DNA of 37,233 bases from Streptococcus cristatus (GCF_003943815.1 NZ_RJNA01000006.1:1-37233); one strand, 5' to 3'; positions 7,513-17,196 are shown, counted from the stretch's first letter. Made by a program: numbers and translations. Notes: a model not told the origin generated them from the sequence alone.

Positions 7513-8754
7513 TTATTCTGCGACTACTGCTTCACTTTCTTCGAGTTCGATTTCAGTTGCCACTTCTGTATCATTCAGCTCTTCCGCTTCAAATTCTGCT
7601 GAAGCAGCATCTACTTCGGTTGGTACGTAATCTTGGCCAAATCCACCAAGCTCGTTGGCTGCTTCCATTGCTTCAAATTCGCTAGCTGACTTGATATCAA
7701 TTCTGAAACCAGTCAAATGAGCTGCCAAGCGAACGTTTTGACCACGACGGCCAATAGCTAGAGAAAGCTTATTATCTGGCACAACAACCAAAGCTCGCTT
7801 GTTGTCTTCTGCATGGAAGATAACTTGATCGACCTCAGCTGGAGCAATAGCATTATAGATATACTCGGCTGGATCGGCAACCCATTCGATGACATCGATA
7901 TTCTCTTCAGTCGGAATCATACGCCCACTTTTGGCATCATATTTGGCTGGGTGGAATTTGCTGGTAATCTTCTTGATATTGGCACCACCACGTCCGACGA
8001 TGGTTCCGATCGCATCCACGTTTGGATTGTGGCTGCGAACCGCTACCTTGGTCCGATCGCCCGCTTCACGAGATACGCTCATGATTTCAACAGTTCCGTC
8101 GTAAACCTCAGGAATTTCCTGCTCCATCAAGCGCTTGATCATCTCTGGATGGCTACGGCTAACGAAGACATTGACACCACGCGGATTGTCTTCTACCTTG
8201 TAGACAAAAACCTCGATGCGGTCATGAGAGGCAAAGACCTCACCAGGAATCTGGTCTTGTTTAGATAATTGTGCTTCAATAGTGCCCAGATTGACATAGA
8301 TAAAGCGATTATCAAAGCGCTCCACAGTTCCTGACATAATTTCATTTTCATGTTCTTTGTAGGTATTGTAAGTGATGGCACGGGTTTGCTTACGCATCTT
8401 TTCCATGATGGTCTGCTTGGCAGATTGAGCTGCTACTCGGCCAAATTCAGCTGGCGCTTCTTCAAACTTGATCTTGTCTCCTAGCTCATAGGCAGAGCTG
8501 ATAGCCAAGGCATCCTTGAGGCTGATTTCCAAGCGGCTGTCAAAGACCTCGTCCACGACTTCACGGACAGTATAGACATGGAAATCACCTGTTTTTTCAT
8601 TAAACTCAATGGCTGCGCTGTCTGCCTGACCGTAGCGACGACGATAAGCAGAGCGAAGGGATTCTGTCACTGCTTCGATAATATCTTCTTTTTTAATACC
8701 TTTGTCCTCTTCCAAAATACGGAAGGCCTCTAGCATTTCTTTACTCATCTTCAT
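7513..8754 (-). CDS. nusA: Transcription factor NusA
   Basis: NusA binds RNA polymerase and controls pausing, termination and antitermination. The 413-residue protein has an N-terminal RNAP-binding domain (MSKEMLEAFRILEE onward). The S1 domain lies at about 135-200 (MSGTVERFDNRFIYVNLG). KH1 and KH2 follow (GTIVGRGGANIKKI and LSLAIGRRGQNVRLAAHLTG). A strongly acidic tail of about 50 residues replaces the E. coli C-terminal repeats, as usual in Firmicutes. The frame starts ATG AAG ATG; the second ATG (8748) matches family starts, the first (8754) is better placed for the ribosome binding site. The AAGGA lies 25 bases upstream with a perfect hairpin in between. Confidence 0.96.
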   Translation of the reverse strand: MKMSKEMLEAFRILEEDKGIKKEDIIEAVTESLRSAYRRRYGQADSAAIEFNEKTGDFHVYTVREVVDEVFDSRLEISLKDALAISSAYELGDKIKFEEAPAEFGRVAAQSAKQTIMEKMRKQTRAITYNTYKEHENEIMSGTVERFDNRFIYVNLGTIEAQLSKQDQIPGEVFASHDRIEVFVYKVEDNPRGVNVFVSRSHPEMIKRLMEQEIPEVYDGTVEIMSVSREAGDRTKVAVRSHNPNVDAIGTIVGRGGANIKKITSKFHPAKYDAKSGRMIPTEENIDVIEWVADPAEYIYNAIAPAEVDQVIFHAEDNKRALVVVPDNKLSLAIGRRGQNVRLAAHLTGFRIDIKSASEFEAMEAANELGGFGQDYVPTEVDAASAEFEAEELNDTEVATEIELEESEAVVAE

Positions 8755-8757
8755 GTA

Positions 8758-8784
8758 ACTTTTGCCGAAGCAAAAGTATTCCTT
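8758..8784 (-). promoter_or_regulatory. Hairpin-bridged ribosome binding site of nusA
   Basis: On the minus strand the order is AAGGA (8780-8784), two bases, then ACTTTTGC-TTCG-GCAAAAGT (8758-8777), then TAC before ATG 8754. The stem is a perfect 8 bp with a UUCG tetraloop. Folding it out leaves 5 bases between AAGGA and ATG, a normal spacing; unfolded the spacing is 25, which is too long. Confidence 0.7.
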
Positions 8785-8811
8785 TCTTCATTATATTATT
8801 GCGATCTGTTA

Positions 8812-9306
8812 CTAAAATTTAACGGCCAGTCTTGCTTTTGACACTAGATTATATGGAATTTCAACTTCTTTTTTGCGTGTTTTATCCATATATTCCATGA
8901 GCAAGACATCGTCTTCAAATCCAAGTAACGTTCCTTCGAAAACCTTATTTTTATCCAGTGCCTTATAAAGACTGACATGGATATAGCTTCCAACTGCAGC
9001 TGCCACAGCTTCCTTGGTCTTCAGCGGACGCTCCAAGCCTGGGCTAGTCACTTCCAGAAAATACTGGTCAGGAAAAGGATCGGGCTTGATAGAGTCCAAC
9101 AGAGGACTGATAATATCAGTCAAATCTGCTGTATCATTGACCGTAATCCCCTCGGGCTTGTCTACAAAAACACTGAGAACATAGTCACCGCCCATCTTGC
9201 CGTATTCAATATCTACTAATTCATAGGGTTCTTGTATGGCTGGCTCAATGACTTCTCTTACTAATTCAACAATCGTTGCGATAAGACTGCACCTCCTCAC
9301 AGACAA
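8812..9306 (-). CDS. rimP: Ribosome maturation factor RimP
   Basis: RimP helps assemble the 30S subunit and is the usual first gene before nusA. The frame matches the family from [14 protein letters not shown] through [20 protein letters not shown] and [17 protein letters not shown] to the C-terminus, about 155 residues. The start is unclear. A perfect AGGAGG (9292-9297) lies inside the longest frame, which opens at a TTG (9306) that lacks its own ribosome binding site. After AGGAGG there is no ATG, GTG or TTG in frame; the codons are TGC AGT CTT ATC GCA. The coordinates given use the TTG; an ATC at 9282 has ideal spacing (9 bases). Translation is discussed under findings. Confidence 0.92.
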   Translation of the reverse strand: MSVRRCSLIATIVELVREVIEPAIQEPYELVDIEYGKMGGDYVLSVFVDKPEGITVNDTADLTDIISPLLDSIKPDPFPDQYFLEVTSPGLERPLKTKEAVAAAVGSYIHVSLYKALDKNKVFEGTLLGFEDDVLLMEYMDKTRKKEVEIPYNLVSKARLAVKF

Positions 9307-9331
9307 GAGGCGAAGATACTTCCTCGCCTCT
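9306..9331 (-). promoter_or_regulatory. Leader hairpin of the rimP-nusA operon
   Basis: On the minus strand AGAGGCGA, a 10-base loop (GGAAGTATCT) and TCGCCTCT form a perfect 8-bp stem. It lies between the promoter and the AGGAGG of rimP. No T tract follows, so it is not a terminator; it is more likely a 5' stabiliser or a regulatory structure. Confidence 0.6.
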
Positions 9332-9351
9332 CTTTTATATTCACTAAAACG

Positions 9352-9380
9352 ATTATAGCATAGTCTGCCTTGAAAATCAA
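9352..9380 (-). promoter_or_regulatory. Promoter of the rimP-nusA-infB-rbfA operon
   Basis: TTGATT (9375-9380), 17 bases, then TATAAT (9352-9357) on the minus strand, preceded by TGC (extended -10). Transcription should begin near 9345 and run to the terminator at 3514-3562. Confidence 0.85.
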
Positions 9381-9446
9381 GGGATATACTTCTATTTCTC
9401 TACAAAACCTAAAATAGATCAGATAGGATAACTGTAGCTAGACGCC

Positions 9447-11324
9447 TTATTGATGGTCCGTCGATGCTGTTGTAGAGCTGCTAGAAGAGCTAGAGTGACT
9501 TTCACTCTCACTCGTAGTGCTGCTGGAAGGCGATGACGACGATGAACGTTCGCTTGTACTAGAAGAACTTGTTACCGTACCGTCTGTCACGTAGAAAGTA
9601 ATCTTGGTATTTGATTTCAATTTAATACCTTGACCAGCTGCTGGAGACTGGGATGTCACCAAATCAGCTTGACTGGACTCCACGGAGCGATCAATCACTC
9701 GCTCAATACGAGACGAAGCGATTCCCATCTCCATCAGATAGGACCGTGCATAGGCATACGAAACTTGGAGATGACCAAAGTCCGGCATTGGAACAGTAGT
9801 CACTGTTTTAGCAACTGTCAGAGTAATCTGTTTATTGGACGTCACATCATAAGAAGAGCCTGCAGCTGGGGTTTGACTGATGACCACTCCTTCTTCAGCA
9901 TCAGAACTTTCTTCTTCTACGATCTTGATCAGCTTCTCAGGAATATTGTAAGTGCTTTTCAGATCTTCAATCGCCTCTGAGGACTTCTTACCAACGTAAT
10001 TTTCTACTGTAAAGGTTTTTGCTCCTTTGGAGACAATCAAATCCACTTTACTGTTTTCACGGCGTTGACTATTAGCTGGTGGATCTGTCTTGATGATCTT
10101 ACCTTCCGCCACTTTATCACTGTAGTCCTCCTTGATTTCTCCTACCTCAAGACCCTTAGCAGTGATGGTCGAACGAGCTTCTGCTACTGTTTGTCCTGCT
10201 ACATCTGGAACCGTAGTATTGGCAGGACTCTTGTAGATCAGAAAGAAGAAGGCCGCAAAAACTAAGAGAATAGCTAAGAACAGAACTTTGTATCTAGCTC
10301 TTAAATGACGTTTTTTCGGCTTTTTGACTGGAGCTTTTAAAACAGGGGCCTCTCTCTTCACATCAGCCGCAACTTTAGGAGCCACTGCTTCTGCGACAGG
10401 ACTTGGAGCTGACTGAGGAACTGGAGGAACTTTTGGCAAAGTTTTAGTATCTGCCTTGGCCCCATCATCAAAGACCAGTTTCTTTTCATTTCGACGGTCA
10501 TAAGATAAGCTACTGGACAAATCAACATACATCTCTGCAACGGATTGATAGCGATCGCTCAGCTTTTTAGCTGTTGCCTTAATGACCACATTTTCCAAGG
10601 CCTGAGGTACATTCGGATTTTCTGCGATGATTGAAGGCAGGGGCTTTTGGAAATGCTGCAAAGCAATCGTCACAGCACTATCTCCGTCATAAGGGATATG
10701 CCCTGTCAGCATCTCGTAGAAAATAATCCCCATGGCATAAATATCGCTCTGAACAGTGGCTTTGGAACCCCGTGCCTGCTCTGGCGAAAGATAATGCACC
10801 GACCCCAGCATCGAATTGGTCTGGGTCAGACTGGTCTCAGCGAAAGCCACGGCAATCCCAAAGTCTGTTACCTTAGCATCGCCATCTGGTGTCAAGAGGA
10901 CATTTTGTGGTTTTAGATCACGGTGGACAATCCCACGTGTATGCGCTAGGCGCATAGCCAGTAGGATTTGCCCCATGATTCTAACTGCTTCTTCGTTTGA
11001 AAGTGGAGAATTTTCTTTGATATAGCGCTTAAGGTCAAGCCCAGACACATATTCCATGGCCAGATATTGCTGACCATCTTCTTCTCCAATATCGGAAATC
11101 CGGACAATGTAAGGATGATCCAAGTCCGCCATTGCTTTGGCTTCTCTTTGGAAGCGGGCAACTGCAATAGGATCTGTCTGATAATTGGTTCTAAGAACCT
11201 TTACAGCAACCTCCTCACCATCAAGTATCAGATCTCGCGCCAGATAGACATCTGCCATGCCTCCACGGCCAATCTGTTTGATGATTTTATATCGCCCGGC
11301 AAAGATCTTGCCGATTTGAATCAT
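9447..11324 (-). CDS. pknB: PASTA-domain serine/threonine kinase StkP/PknB
   Basis: This membrane Ser/Thr kinase coordinates septal cell-wall growth and division in streptococci. The 625-residue protein has a kinase domain (about 12-270) with the glycine loop [10 protein letters not shown], lysine 42 (VAVKVL), HRDLKPQN at 134-141 and DFG at 154-156. A basic juxtamembrane segment and one TM helix follow (about 345-365). Three PASTA repeats come next, with starts near [22 protein letters not shown] and [11 protein letters not shown], and a serine-rich tail of about 40 residues ends in STDHQ. Pneumococcal StkP has four PASTA domains, so one fewer is notable. It overlaps pppL by 4 bases (ATGA), so kinase and phosphatase are coupled. 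Confidence 0.96.
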   Translation of the reverse strand: MIQIGKIFAGRYKIIKQIGRGGMADVYLARDLILDGEEVAVKVLRTNYQTDPIAVARFQREAKAMADLDHPYIVRISDIGEEDGQQYLAMEYVSGLDLKRYIKENSPLSNEEAVRIMGQILLAMRLAHTRGIVHRDLKPQNVLLTPDGDAKVTDFGIAVAFAETSLTQTNSMLGSVHYLSPEQARGSKATVQSDIYAMGIIFYEMLTGHIPYDGDSAVTIALQHFQKPLPSIIAENPNVPQALENVVIKATAKKLSDRYQSVAEMYVDLSSSLSYDRRNEKKLVFDDGAKADTKTLPKVPPVPQSAPSPVAEAVAPKVAADVKREAPVLKAPVKKPKKRHLRARYKVLFLAILLVFAAFFFLIYKSPANTTVPDVAGQTVAEARSTITAKGLEVGEIKEDYSDKVAEGKIIKTDPPANSQRRENSKVDLIVSKGAKTFTVENYVGKKSSEAIEDLKSTYNIPEKLIKIVEEESSDAEEGVVISQTPAAGSSYDVTSNKQITLTVAKTVTTVPMPDFGHLQVSYAYARSYLMEMGIASSRIERVIDRSVESSQADLVTSQSPAAGQGIKLKSNTKITFYVTDGTVTSSSSTSERSSSSSPSSSTTSESESHSSSSSSSTTASTDHQ

Positions 11325-12061
11325 TCCTGTTCCTCCTTGTCAAAACGAACCAGAGCAACTGTGATATTATCCAGCCCTCCAGCATTGTTGGCAAAGCGAA
11401 TTAAGGTTTCAGTTTTTTCAGATAGGCTGATATCGCTAGTGACAATATCATAAATTTCGCTGTCTGAAATCATATTGGTCAGACCGTCACTGTTGAGCAG
11501 AAGGTAATCACCATCTTCTAACGTGATCATGCCGTAGTCAGGCTGCACTTCGTCTTTTTGACCGATAGACTGAGTGATAATATTTTTCTGCGGATGGCGT
11601 TCCGCCTCTTCTTGTGTAATCTGTCCAGCCTTGAGCAAAGCATTAACAAGTGAATGGTCACTAGTTAATTGGCTATATTCCTCACCGCGAATCAAGCCAA
11701 TGCGAGAATCACCAATATGAGCATAGATAGCTTGATTATCAATAATAGCCAAGGCTTCTAGCGTCGTGCCCATGCCCTTGTATTCTTCGTCCTGACCAAA
11801 TTGGTGGATCCGCTGATTTTCTTGTTCCAAATGCTCTGCAAACCATTCACGGACTTGGTTCACTGAGTCAATCTGAGTATCAACCCATGCGGCACCCAGG
11901 TCTGTTACTGCCATTTCACTGGCAATGTTACCAGCTCTGTGACCACCCATACCATCAGCCAAGATAATCATAGTCTTGCCAGCCCGATTTACAAAAAGAT
12001 TGGCATAATCCTGATTATTTGTCCGCTTTTGACCAACATCTGTTAATATTGAAATTTCCAT
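11321..12061 (-). CDS. pppL: PP2C-type phosphatase PppL/PhpP
   Basis: This cytosolic Mn/Mg-dependent PPM phosphatase reverses phosphorylation by the adjacent PASTA kinase. Its 246 residues carry the family motifs: [18 protein letters not shown] (metal-binding D8 and the TNNQD block), [14 protein letters not shown] (residues 32-45), [27 protein letters not shown] and [13 protein letters not shown] at the end. The stop overlaps the kinase start in ATGA. It follows rsmB after a short gap with a GGAGGAAA ribosome binding site. The rsmB-pppL-pknB order is the normal streptococcal one. Confidence 0.96.
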   Translation of the reverse strand: MEISILTDVGQKRTNNQDYANLFVNRAGKTMIILADGMGGHRAGNIASEMAVTDLGAAWVDTQIDSVNQVREWFAEHLEQENQRIHQFGQDEEYKGMGTTLEALAIIDNQAIYAHIGDSRIGLIRGEEYSQLTSDHSLVNALLKAGQITQEEAERHPQKNIITQSIGQKDEVQPDYGMITLEDGDYLLLNSDGLTNMISDSEIYDIVTSDISLSEKTETLIRFANNAGGLDNITVALVRFDKEEQE

Positions 12062-12079
12062 ACTGTCAGTTTCCTCCTC

Positions 12080-13402
12080 TTAGTCTGATATCTTCCTAAA
12101 TTGACTGATAAAAAATCCATCGCTTCCGTATAATTCCGGCGTAATCAAGATACAGCCGTCTTTCACGATATCTTCTCTTTCATGTTCTAGTCTAACTTGC
12201 TCAAAATTTGGATGTCTTTCTAGAAATTTCTTAACTACTTCAAAATTCTCTGTAGACACAATCGTGCAAGTACTATAAGTTATTATACCACCTTTACGTA
12301 GACTTTGACAAACGCTGTCTAATATATCCAGCTGAATTTTTTGTAAATTTTCAAAATCAGCGTTTTCCTTATTATATTTAATGTCTGGTTTGCGGCGAAT
12401 TAAGCCAATGCCAGAGCAAGGAGCGTCTACTAAAATCTTATCAAAAGCATTAGGTCCAAAAGTCTCAAACACCTTGGTCGCATCCAGTTTTTTAGTGGTG
12501 ATTTTATCTGCTAAGCCTAGCCGTTCTGCATTTTGACGAATCAAGTTCAGCTTATGGTCGTAAAGATCCAAGGCTGTAATCTGACCACTCGTCAGATAAG
12601 AGGACATGTGCACAGCCTTCCCACCTGGCGCACTGCAGGCATCCAGAATCTGCTCATGGCCCTCAATCTGCAAGGTTGGAGCAACCAGCTGACTAGAATC
12701 GTCTTGAATAGTAATCAAGCCTTTTTCAAAGAACTCATGACCAGCAAAATGGCCTTGCTTCTTGACCAAGGCTGAAGGGGCTAAGAGCGAATCGTCCGCA
12801 TCCAAAACGGCTTTAATTTCTTCCTTTCGGGCCAAATCCGTCACTCGAATGCTGGCCTTGTTGCGCTCAAAGAGACTAGCACAGATAGCTTCCGCACGCT
12901 CTTCCCCGTATTCGTCAATCAACACCTTGACAAGCCAGACCGGCAGAGAATACTGGACTGAGTAGCGCTTATTTTTGCGGTTGATAGTAGTCGGATCGGC
13001 TGCACCGTCCCGCTCGATCTTCCTCAGGATTGCATTGACATATTTTTCACTGCCACGCTTACGGCCTTTTGCAATCTCAACAGCTTCATTGACAACAGCA
13101 TGCTGAGGGATTTTATCCAGATAGAGCATTTGATAGAGGCTGAGCTCAAGCAGAATATAAAGCCAGTTATCTAGTTTATCCCTGTCTTCCACCCAATGAG
13201 CCAGTTGCCATTCCAGAGTGATTTTGCGAGCGACCGTTCCATAGACCAACTCCGTAACCAAGCTTTTATCAGCTGAGCTGAGGGCACTCTGTTTCAGAGC
13301 CTTGTTGAGGGCAATATTGGAATAAGCTCCCTCTTCAAAGACTTCTTCTAGAATTTCCAGAGCAAGCTCTCGGGCTCTTTTTTGCTTACTTTCCAAATTC
13401 AT
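12080..13402 (-). CDS. rsmB: 16S rRNA m5C967 methyltransferase RsmB
   Basis: RsmB (Sun) transfers methyl from S-adenosylmethionine to C967 of 16S rRNA. The 440-residue protein has a NusB-like N-terminal RNA-binding domain (about 5-135, with [15 protein letters not shown] and [12 protein letters not shown]). The Rossmann methyltransferase domain follows: [15 protein letters not shown] binds the cofactor, [18 protein letters not shown] carries one conserved cysteine and [15 protein letters not shown] the catalytic one. I take the ATG at 13402, which directly follows an in-frame GTG. The start overlaps the fmt 3' end by 17 bases, so the two are probably translated in series. Confidence 0.95.
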   Translation of the reverse strand: MNLESKQKRARELALEILEEVFEEGAYSNIALNKALKQSALSSADKSLVTELVYGTVARKITLEWQLAHWVEDRDKLDNWLYILLELSLYQMLYLDKIPQHAVVNEAVEIAKGRKRGSEKYVNAILRKIERDGAADPTTINRKNKRYSVQYSLPVWLVKVLIDEYGEERAEAICASLFERNKASIRVTDLARKEEIKAVLDADDSLLAPSALVKKQGHFAGHEFFEKGLITIQDDSSQLVAPTLQIEGHEQILDACSAPGGKAVHMSSYLTSGQITALDLYDHKLNLIRQNAERLGLADKITTKKLDATKVFETFGPNAFDKILVDAPCSGIGLIRRKPDIKYNKENADFENLQKIQLDILDSVCQSLRKGGIITYSTCTIVSTENFEVVKKFLERHPNFEQVRLEHEREDIVKDGCILITPELYGSDGFFISQFRKISD

Positions 13403-14324
13403 CACCTACTGCTAAGTTCCGACCCAGACCATTGAGAAAGTCCTTGATGTCCATCTTAGGCTTGCCGAATGGCTGCACCGTCTTTAGTGAAAGAGCTCCC
13501 TCCCCCGCTGCGACGACTAATTCTTTCTTGCTGATCGTCAGGATTTCACCCGGACGACCGCTGCCTTCTACTTGGCTAACTTCGTAAATCTTGAAGCGCT
13601 GGCCAGCTAGCAGGGTATGGGCCACTGGCCAAGGATTCATGCCCCGAACCTGATTAAAAATCTGGCTACTAGTCTTTGTCCAATCAATCCGCTCTTGTTC
13701 TGGGCTGATATTCGGTGAAAAAGTCACCAGCTCTGGATCTTGAGGCTGAGCTTGAATCTCTCCCGCCACATAGGCTGGCAAGACTTCTAAAAGAAGGTCG
13801 CGACCAATCACAGCTAATTTTTCAAAGAGAGTTCCGACATTATCAGACTCTTCAATAGCTGTCGCTCGACTAGCAATCATATCACCAGCGTCCATCTCCT
13901 TGACCATCTCCATAATGGTCACACCCGCTTCTTGATCACCATTTATCAAGGCATAATGAATAGGTGCTCCGCCACGGTATTTAGGCAAGAGAGAGGCGTG
14001 GACATTCACTGCGAAGTTAACGCTGTCCAGCAAACGGCTAGGCAAAAATTGACCAAAGGCTGCTGTCACAATACCATCAGCGCCCAAGTTCATCATCTCT
14101 TCCAACTCAGCGCTTTTAGCTAACTTTTCTGGTTGGTAAACTGGCAAGTCGTTGGCTAAAGCTACTTCCTTAACCGGTGTCATACGGATTTCCTTCTTGC
14201 GGCCCACCGCTCGGTCTGGCTGAGTAACTACCGCTAAAATCTCATATTGTTCGCTTTCCAGCAGGCCTTTTAAGACCGTTGCTGAAAAGTCAGGCGTTCC
14301 CATAAAAATTAATTTCACTGTCAT
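13386..14324 (-). CDS. fmt: Methionyl-tRNA formyltransferase
   Basis: Fmt formylates Met-tRNA for initiation, using 10-formyltetrahydrofolate. The protein has the formyltransferase core with [18 protein letters not shown] at the N-terminus, [20 protein letters not shown] (Asn, His and the GGAPI signature near residues 105-125) and the catalytic Asp in KEMDAGDMI. The C-terminal domain begins near [11 protein letters not shown]. The frame opens further upstream at 14354, but family starts fit ATG 14324 (MTVKLIFMG) or GTG 14318. The GAGG is 8 bases before the GTG and almost touches the ATG, so GTG may be the real start. Confidence 0.95.
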   Translation of the reverse strand: MTVKLIFMGTPDFSATVLKGLLESEQYEILAVVTQPDRAVGRKKEIRMTPVKEVALANDLPVYQPEKLAKSAELEEMMNLGADGIVTAAFGQFLPSRLLDSVNFAVNVHASLLPKYRGGAPIHYALINGDQEAGVTIMEMVKEMDAGDMIASRATAIEESDNVGTLFEKLAVIGRDLLLEVLPAYVAGEIQAQPQDPELVTFSPNISPEQERIDWTKTSSQIFNQVRGMNPWPVAHTLLAGQRFKIYEVSQVEGSGRPGEILTISKKELVVAAGEGALSLKTVQPFGKPKMDIKDFLNGLGRNLAVGDEFGK

Positions 14325-14374
14325 TTCCTCAAATCTGTCGCAGAAACCTGTCACCTGCGACTATTTTTCTTTCT

Positions 14375-14380
14375 ATTATA
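14375..14380 (-). promoter_or_regulatory. Possible fmt promoter -10
   Basis: TATAAT on the minus strand lies directly behind the T tract of the priA terminator (TTTTTTGATATAAT). The -35 is weak (GTCAGC at 17 bases, inside the terminator stem). Confidence 0.35.
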
Positions 14381-14381
14381 T

Positions 14382-14412
14382 CAAAAAAGCGAGCAAAGCT
14401 GACAGCTCTCGC
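14382..14412 (-). terminator. Terminator between priA and fmt
   Basis: On the minus strand GCGAGAGCT-GTC-AGCTTTGCTCGC is followed by TTTTTTG, giving a stem with one small internal loop. It lies 13 bases after priA and separates it from fmt. Confidence 0.8.
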
Positions 14413-14424
14413 TCACTTTTGCCA

Positions 14425-16830
14425 TCAGATAAAATTCTGGGGTTCATTATCAATACTGAGCCGCAGATCCTTGTTTTCCGTTTGCTGCGTTAGTTCCAAG
14501 ACCCGATCGAGTGTAGCTTGCAGATCATCCTCAAAGCGATACTTCAGTAAAATTTGATAGTGGTAGAGATTGTGGGTTCGGGCAATGGGTTTAGGTGTGG
14601 GACCCAAAATTTGCACCTTGTCCGACAAGCCACTCCGTAAAATATCCATAACTTGATAAGATTTCTTGACTACCGTTTCCTCATCCTTGTGTGATAGGGT
14701 CAGCCCGACTGTATAGTAATAAGGAGGATAGCCCAACTGCCGACGTATTCCCATTTCATAAGCGTAGAAGCCTTCGTAATCCTGCTTTCTGGCAAAGTCA
14801 ATGGCATAGTGATGCGGGTTGTAAGACTGGATAAAGACTTGTCCAGCTTTTTCAGCCCGACCTGCCCGACCTGCTACTTGAGTCAGCAGTTGAAAAGTCC
14901 GCTCAGAAGAGCGAAAATCTGGCAAATTCAACGCTGTGTCTGCATTAAGGACACCGACCAAGGTCACATTAGGAAAATCCAGTCCCTTGGCAATCATCTG
15001 AGTTCCCAGCAGAATGTCTGCCTGTCCCTGACTAAAAGCCTCTAGGATTTCTTCATGACTGCCTTTCTTACGGGTCGTATCCACATCCATGCGCAGAATG
15101 CGAGCCTCTGGAAAGAGAGTCGTCAGCTCATCATAGGCCTTCTGCGTCCCCGTACCATAGTAGCGAATACTGCGACTGGCACAATTAGGACAGGCTTGCG
15201 GAATGTCCTTGGTAAAGCCACAGTAGTGGCAGTTCATAGTCTTGGTATCCATATGCAGGGTCAGGGAAATGTCACAATTGGGGCAGGTGTCCACCGTGCC
15301 GCATTCCCGACACATGACAAAGCTGGAATAGCCTCGCCTGTTGAGCATGAGAACCGTCTGCTCGCCTTTATTTAGACGATCCTGAATAGCTTCTAGCAGG
15401 ACTGGTGTGAAATTGCTAGCTTCATTTTGCCCGATATAATCTCGGAAGTCTACCACTTGAACCTGAGGAATCTGCGCCAGCGGATTAGCCCGCTTGGTCA
15501 ACTGCAAAAAGTCATAAACGCCACGGCTGGCTCTGGCCCTGCTTTCCAAACTCGGAGTCGCCGAACCCAGCACCAAGACAGCTTGATTGTAACGAGCTCG
15601 CAAGAGAGCCACTTCTCTAGCATGGTAGCGAGGATTGGAATCCTGCTTGTAGGAAGACTCATGCTCCTCGTCAATGATGATGGCTCCGATATTTGTCAGT
15701 GGAGCAAAGATGGCTGAGCGCGCACCAATAACGACCTGAGCTTCTCCTCGCTCCACCTTGCGCCACTCATCGTACTTCTCACCGTCAGATAGGCCTGAAT
15801 GCAAAATAGCCACCTTGTCACCAAAGCGCGAAATAAAGCGATCGGTCACCTGAGGAGTCAGAGAAATTTCCGGCACCAGCATAATCGCGGTCTTTCCTTG
15901 GATTAGAGCCTCCTCAATCACCTTGAGATAAACTTCGGTCTTGCCACTCCCCGTCACTCCTTCTAGCAAAACGGGCTGAGCGTCAGCTTGGCCGATTTTT
16001 TCACAAATCGCAGTGACCGCGGCTGCCTGCTCCTCATTGAGAACCAGCTTTTTATCCTGTCGCTCCTTTTGGAAATGCGCTGCAGACCGGCTGACCTCTC
16101 TCTCCTCTGTGTGAAGAAGCTCCATTTCTAAGAAAATGTTGACCACTGCAGGCGAAAAGAGTTTGCGTAAGTCTTTGAGGCGACCTGATTGCGGATTTTC
16201 CAGCAGATAAGTCTGAAGCTCCTGCTGCTTTTTCGCTCGGGCAGAAGGCAGGAACTGAGCCAATTTCTCTCTGTTCACATGATACCAAGTTTCAGTTTTG
16301 ATATGCTTACGGTCCGTCGCTTGGTATTCCAAGCGAATCTTACCAGCCTGAGTCAACCGCATGAGCTTGGACTGACTTTTCTTGTCCAAATCAGAAAAAC
16401 GAAGACTAGCTTCCTGACCAAAAATGGCCTGCCGCTCCTCAGCTGAAAGCTGCTCCGTTGGATAAAGCAACTTGTCATAGCTGGAATTAAGAAGACTCGG
16501 CAACATGGCCTTCAGAATGGAAATTTTATAGGAAAAGACAGACTGGCGCAATTGGTCAGCTAGCCAGAGCTGCTCCGCATTGAGAACCGGCCTAAAGTCA
16601 AGAACTTCTGCAATATCTTTCAATTCTCCGATATGACCAGCCAAATCTTCCGCTTTCTCATCAGCCAAGCCAACAATCAGCCCCTGAATCAACCGACCGC
16701 CCTTTCCAAAAGGCACATGCACCCGCATCCCAGCTTCTAGCATCCCAGAAAACTCCTCTGGAACCGCATAGCTGTATGGTTTGTCCGTCTGCATCAGAGG
16801 AACATCGACAATAACCTTGGCAACTTTCAC
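14425..16830 (-). CDS. priA: Primosomal protein N' (replication restart helicase PriA)
   Basis: PriA recognises stalled forks and reloads the replisome; it is a 3'-to-5' superfamily 2 helicase. The 801-residue protein has an N-terminal 3'-DNA-end-binding domain (AKVIVDVPLMQTDKPYSYAV). Then come Walker A in LLEGVTGSGKTEVYLK (about 290), the DEEH box in AIIIDEEHESSYKQD and motif III GSATPSLESRA. The zinc-binding insertion has paired cysteines (CRECGTVDTCPNCD and CHYCGFTKDIPQACPNC). Helicase motifs V and VI follow (GTQMIAKGLDFPNVTLV, QVAGRAGRAEKAG). It lies 51 bases after rpoZ, and a weak terminator stands between them. Confidence 0.97.
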   Translation of the reverse strand: MKVAKVIVDVPLMQTDKPYSYAVPEEFSGMLEAGMRVHVPFGKGGRLIQGLIVGLADEKAEDLAGHIGELKDIAEVLDFRPVLNAEQLWLADQLRQSVFSYKISILKAMLPSLLNSSYDKLLYPTEQLSAEERQAIFGQEASLRFSDLDKKSQSKLMRLTQAGKIRLEYQATDRKHIKTETWYHVNREKLAQFLPSARAKKQQELQTYLLENPQSGRLKDLRKLFSPAVVNIFLEMELLHTEEREVSRSAAHFQKERQDKKLVLNEEQAAAVTAICEKIGQADAQPVLLEGVTGSGKTEVYLKVIEEALIQGKTAIMLVPEISLTPQVTDRFISRFGDKVAILHSGLSDGEKYDEWRKVERGEAQVVIGARSAIFAPLTNIGAIIIDEEHESSYKQDSNPRYHAREVALLRARYNQAVLVLGSATPSLESRARASRGVYDFLQLTKRANPLAQIPQVQVVDFRDYIGQNEASNFTPVLLEAIQDRLNKGEQTVLMLNRRGYSSFVMCRECGTVDTCPNCDISLTLHMDTKTMNCHYCGFTKDIPQACPNCASRSIRYYGTGTQKAYDELTTLFPEARILRMDVDTTRKKGSHEEILEAFSQGQADILLGTQMIAKGLDFPNVTLVGVLNADTALNLPDFRSSERTFQLLTQVAGRAGRAEKAGQVFIQSYNPHHYAIDFARKQDYEGFYAYEMGIRRQLGYPPYYYTVGLTLSHKDEETVVKKSYQVMDILRSGLSDKVQILGPTPKPIARTHNLYHYQILLKYRFEDDLQATLDRVLELTQQTENKDLRLSIDNEPQNFI

Positions 16831-16855
16831 ACTCTCACCCCGCTTTCCCTAAACG

Positions 16856-16883
16856 AAAAATAAGATTGAGTAACCCCAACCTT
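16856..16883 (-). terminator. Weak terminator after rpoZ
   Basis: On the minus strand AAGGTTG, an 8-base loop and CAATCTT (one G-T pair) are followed by ATTTTTCG. The 5' arm overlaps the rpoZ stop. It probably attenuates, rather than blocks, read-through to priA. Confidence 0.5.
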
Positions 16884-17196
16884 AAATTTTCTCACCCTCT
16901 TCTTTTTCTTTGGCAATTTGTTCTTTGATCTTGCGTTCTTCTTCTTCTTTACGCAAACGTTCTTCTTCCGCACGTCGGCGAACTGCTTCGCGTTTTCCTT
17001 CTGGATCTGGGTGAATCACAACATTACCAGATTCAATTTCTTCCAAAGCGCGTAGCGTTGATTTCACTGACTTGAAATCCTGAGTTGGCTTAGCACCAGC
17101 CTCTAGCTCATGGGCACGCTTAGCTTCTAAAATAACCAAAGAATATTTTGATGGTACCTTGTCTAGCAAGGTATCAATAGACGGTTTTAACATCAT
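16882..17196 (-). CDS. rpoZ: RNA polymerase omega subunit
   Basis: Omega helps assemble RNA polymerase by holding beta-prime. The 104-residue protein has the conserved N-terminal core: [20 protein letters not shown], then [14 protein letters not shown] and [16 protein letters not shown] highly charged Arg/Glu/Lys-rich C-terminal helix follows ([20 protein letters not shown]), as in other streptococcal omegas. Two ATG codons stand together at the start. It follows gmk after 26 bases and is co-transcribed with it from the gmk promoter. Confidence 0.95.
   Translation of the reverse strand: MMLKPSIDTLLDKVPSKYSLVILEAKRAHELEAGAKPTQDFKSVKSTLRALEEIESGNVVIHPDPEGKREAVRRRAEEERLRKEEEERKIKEQIAKEKEEGEKI

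Noticed and set aside
16882..17000. Charged repeat in rpoZ as a possible fusion
   Set aside because: The Arg/Glu/Lys-rich tail is usual for streptococcal omega subunits.
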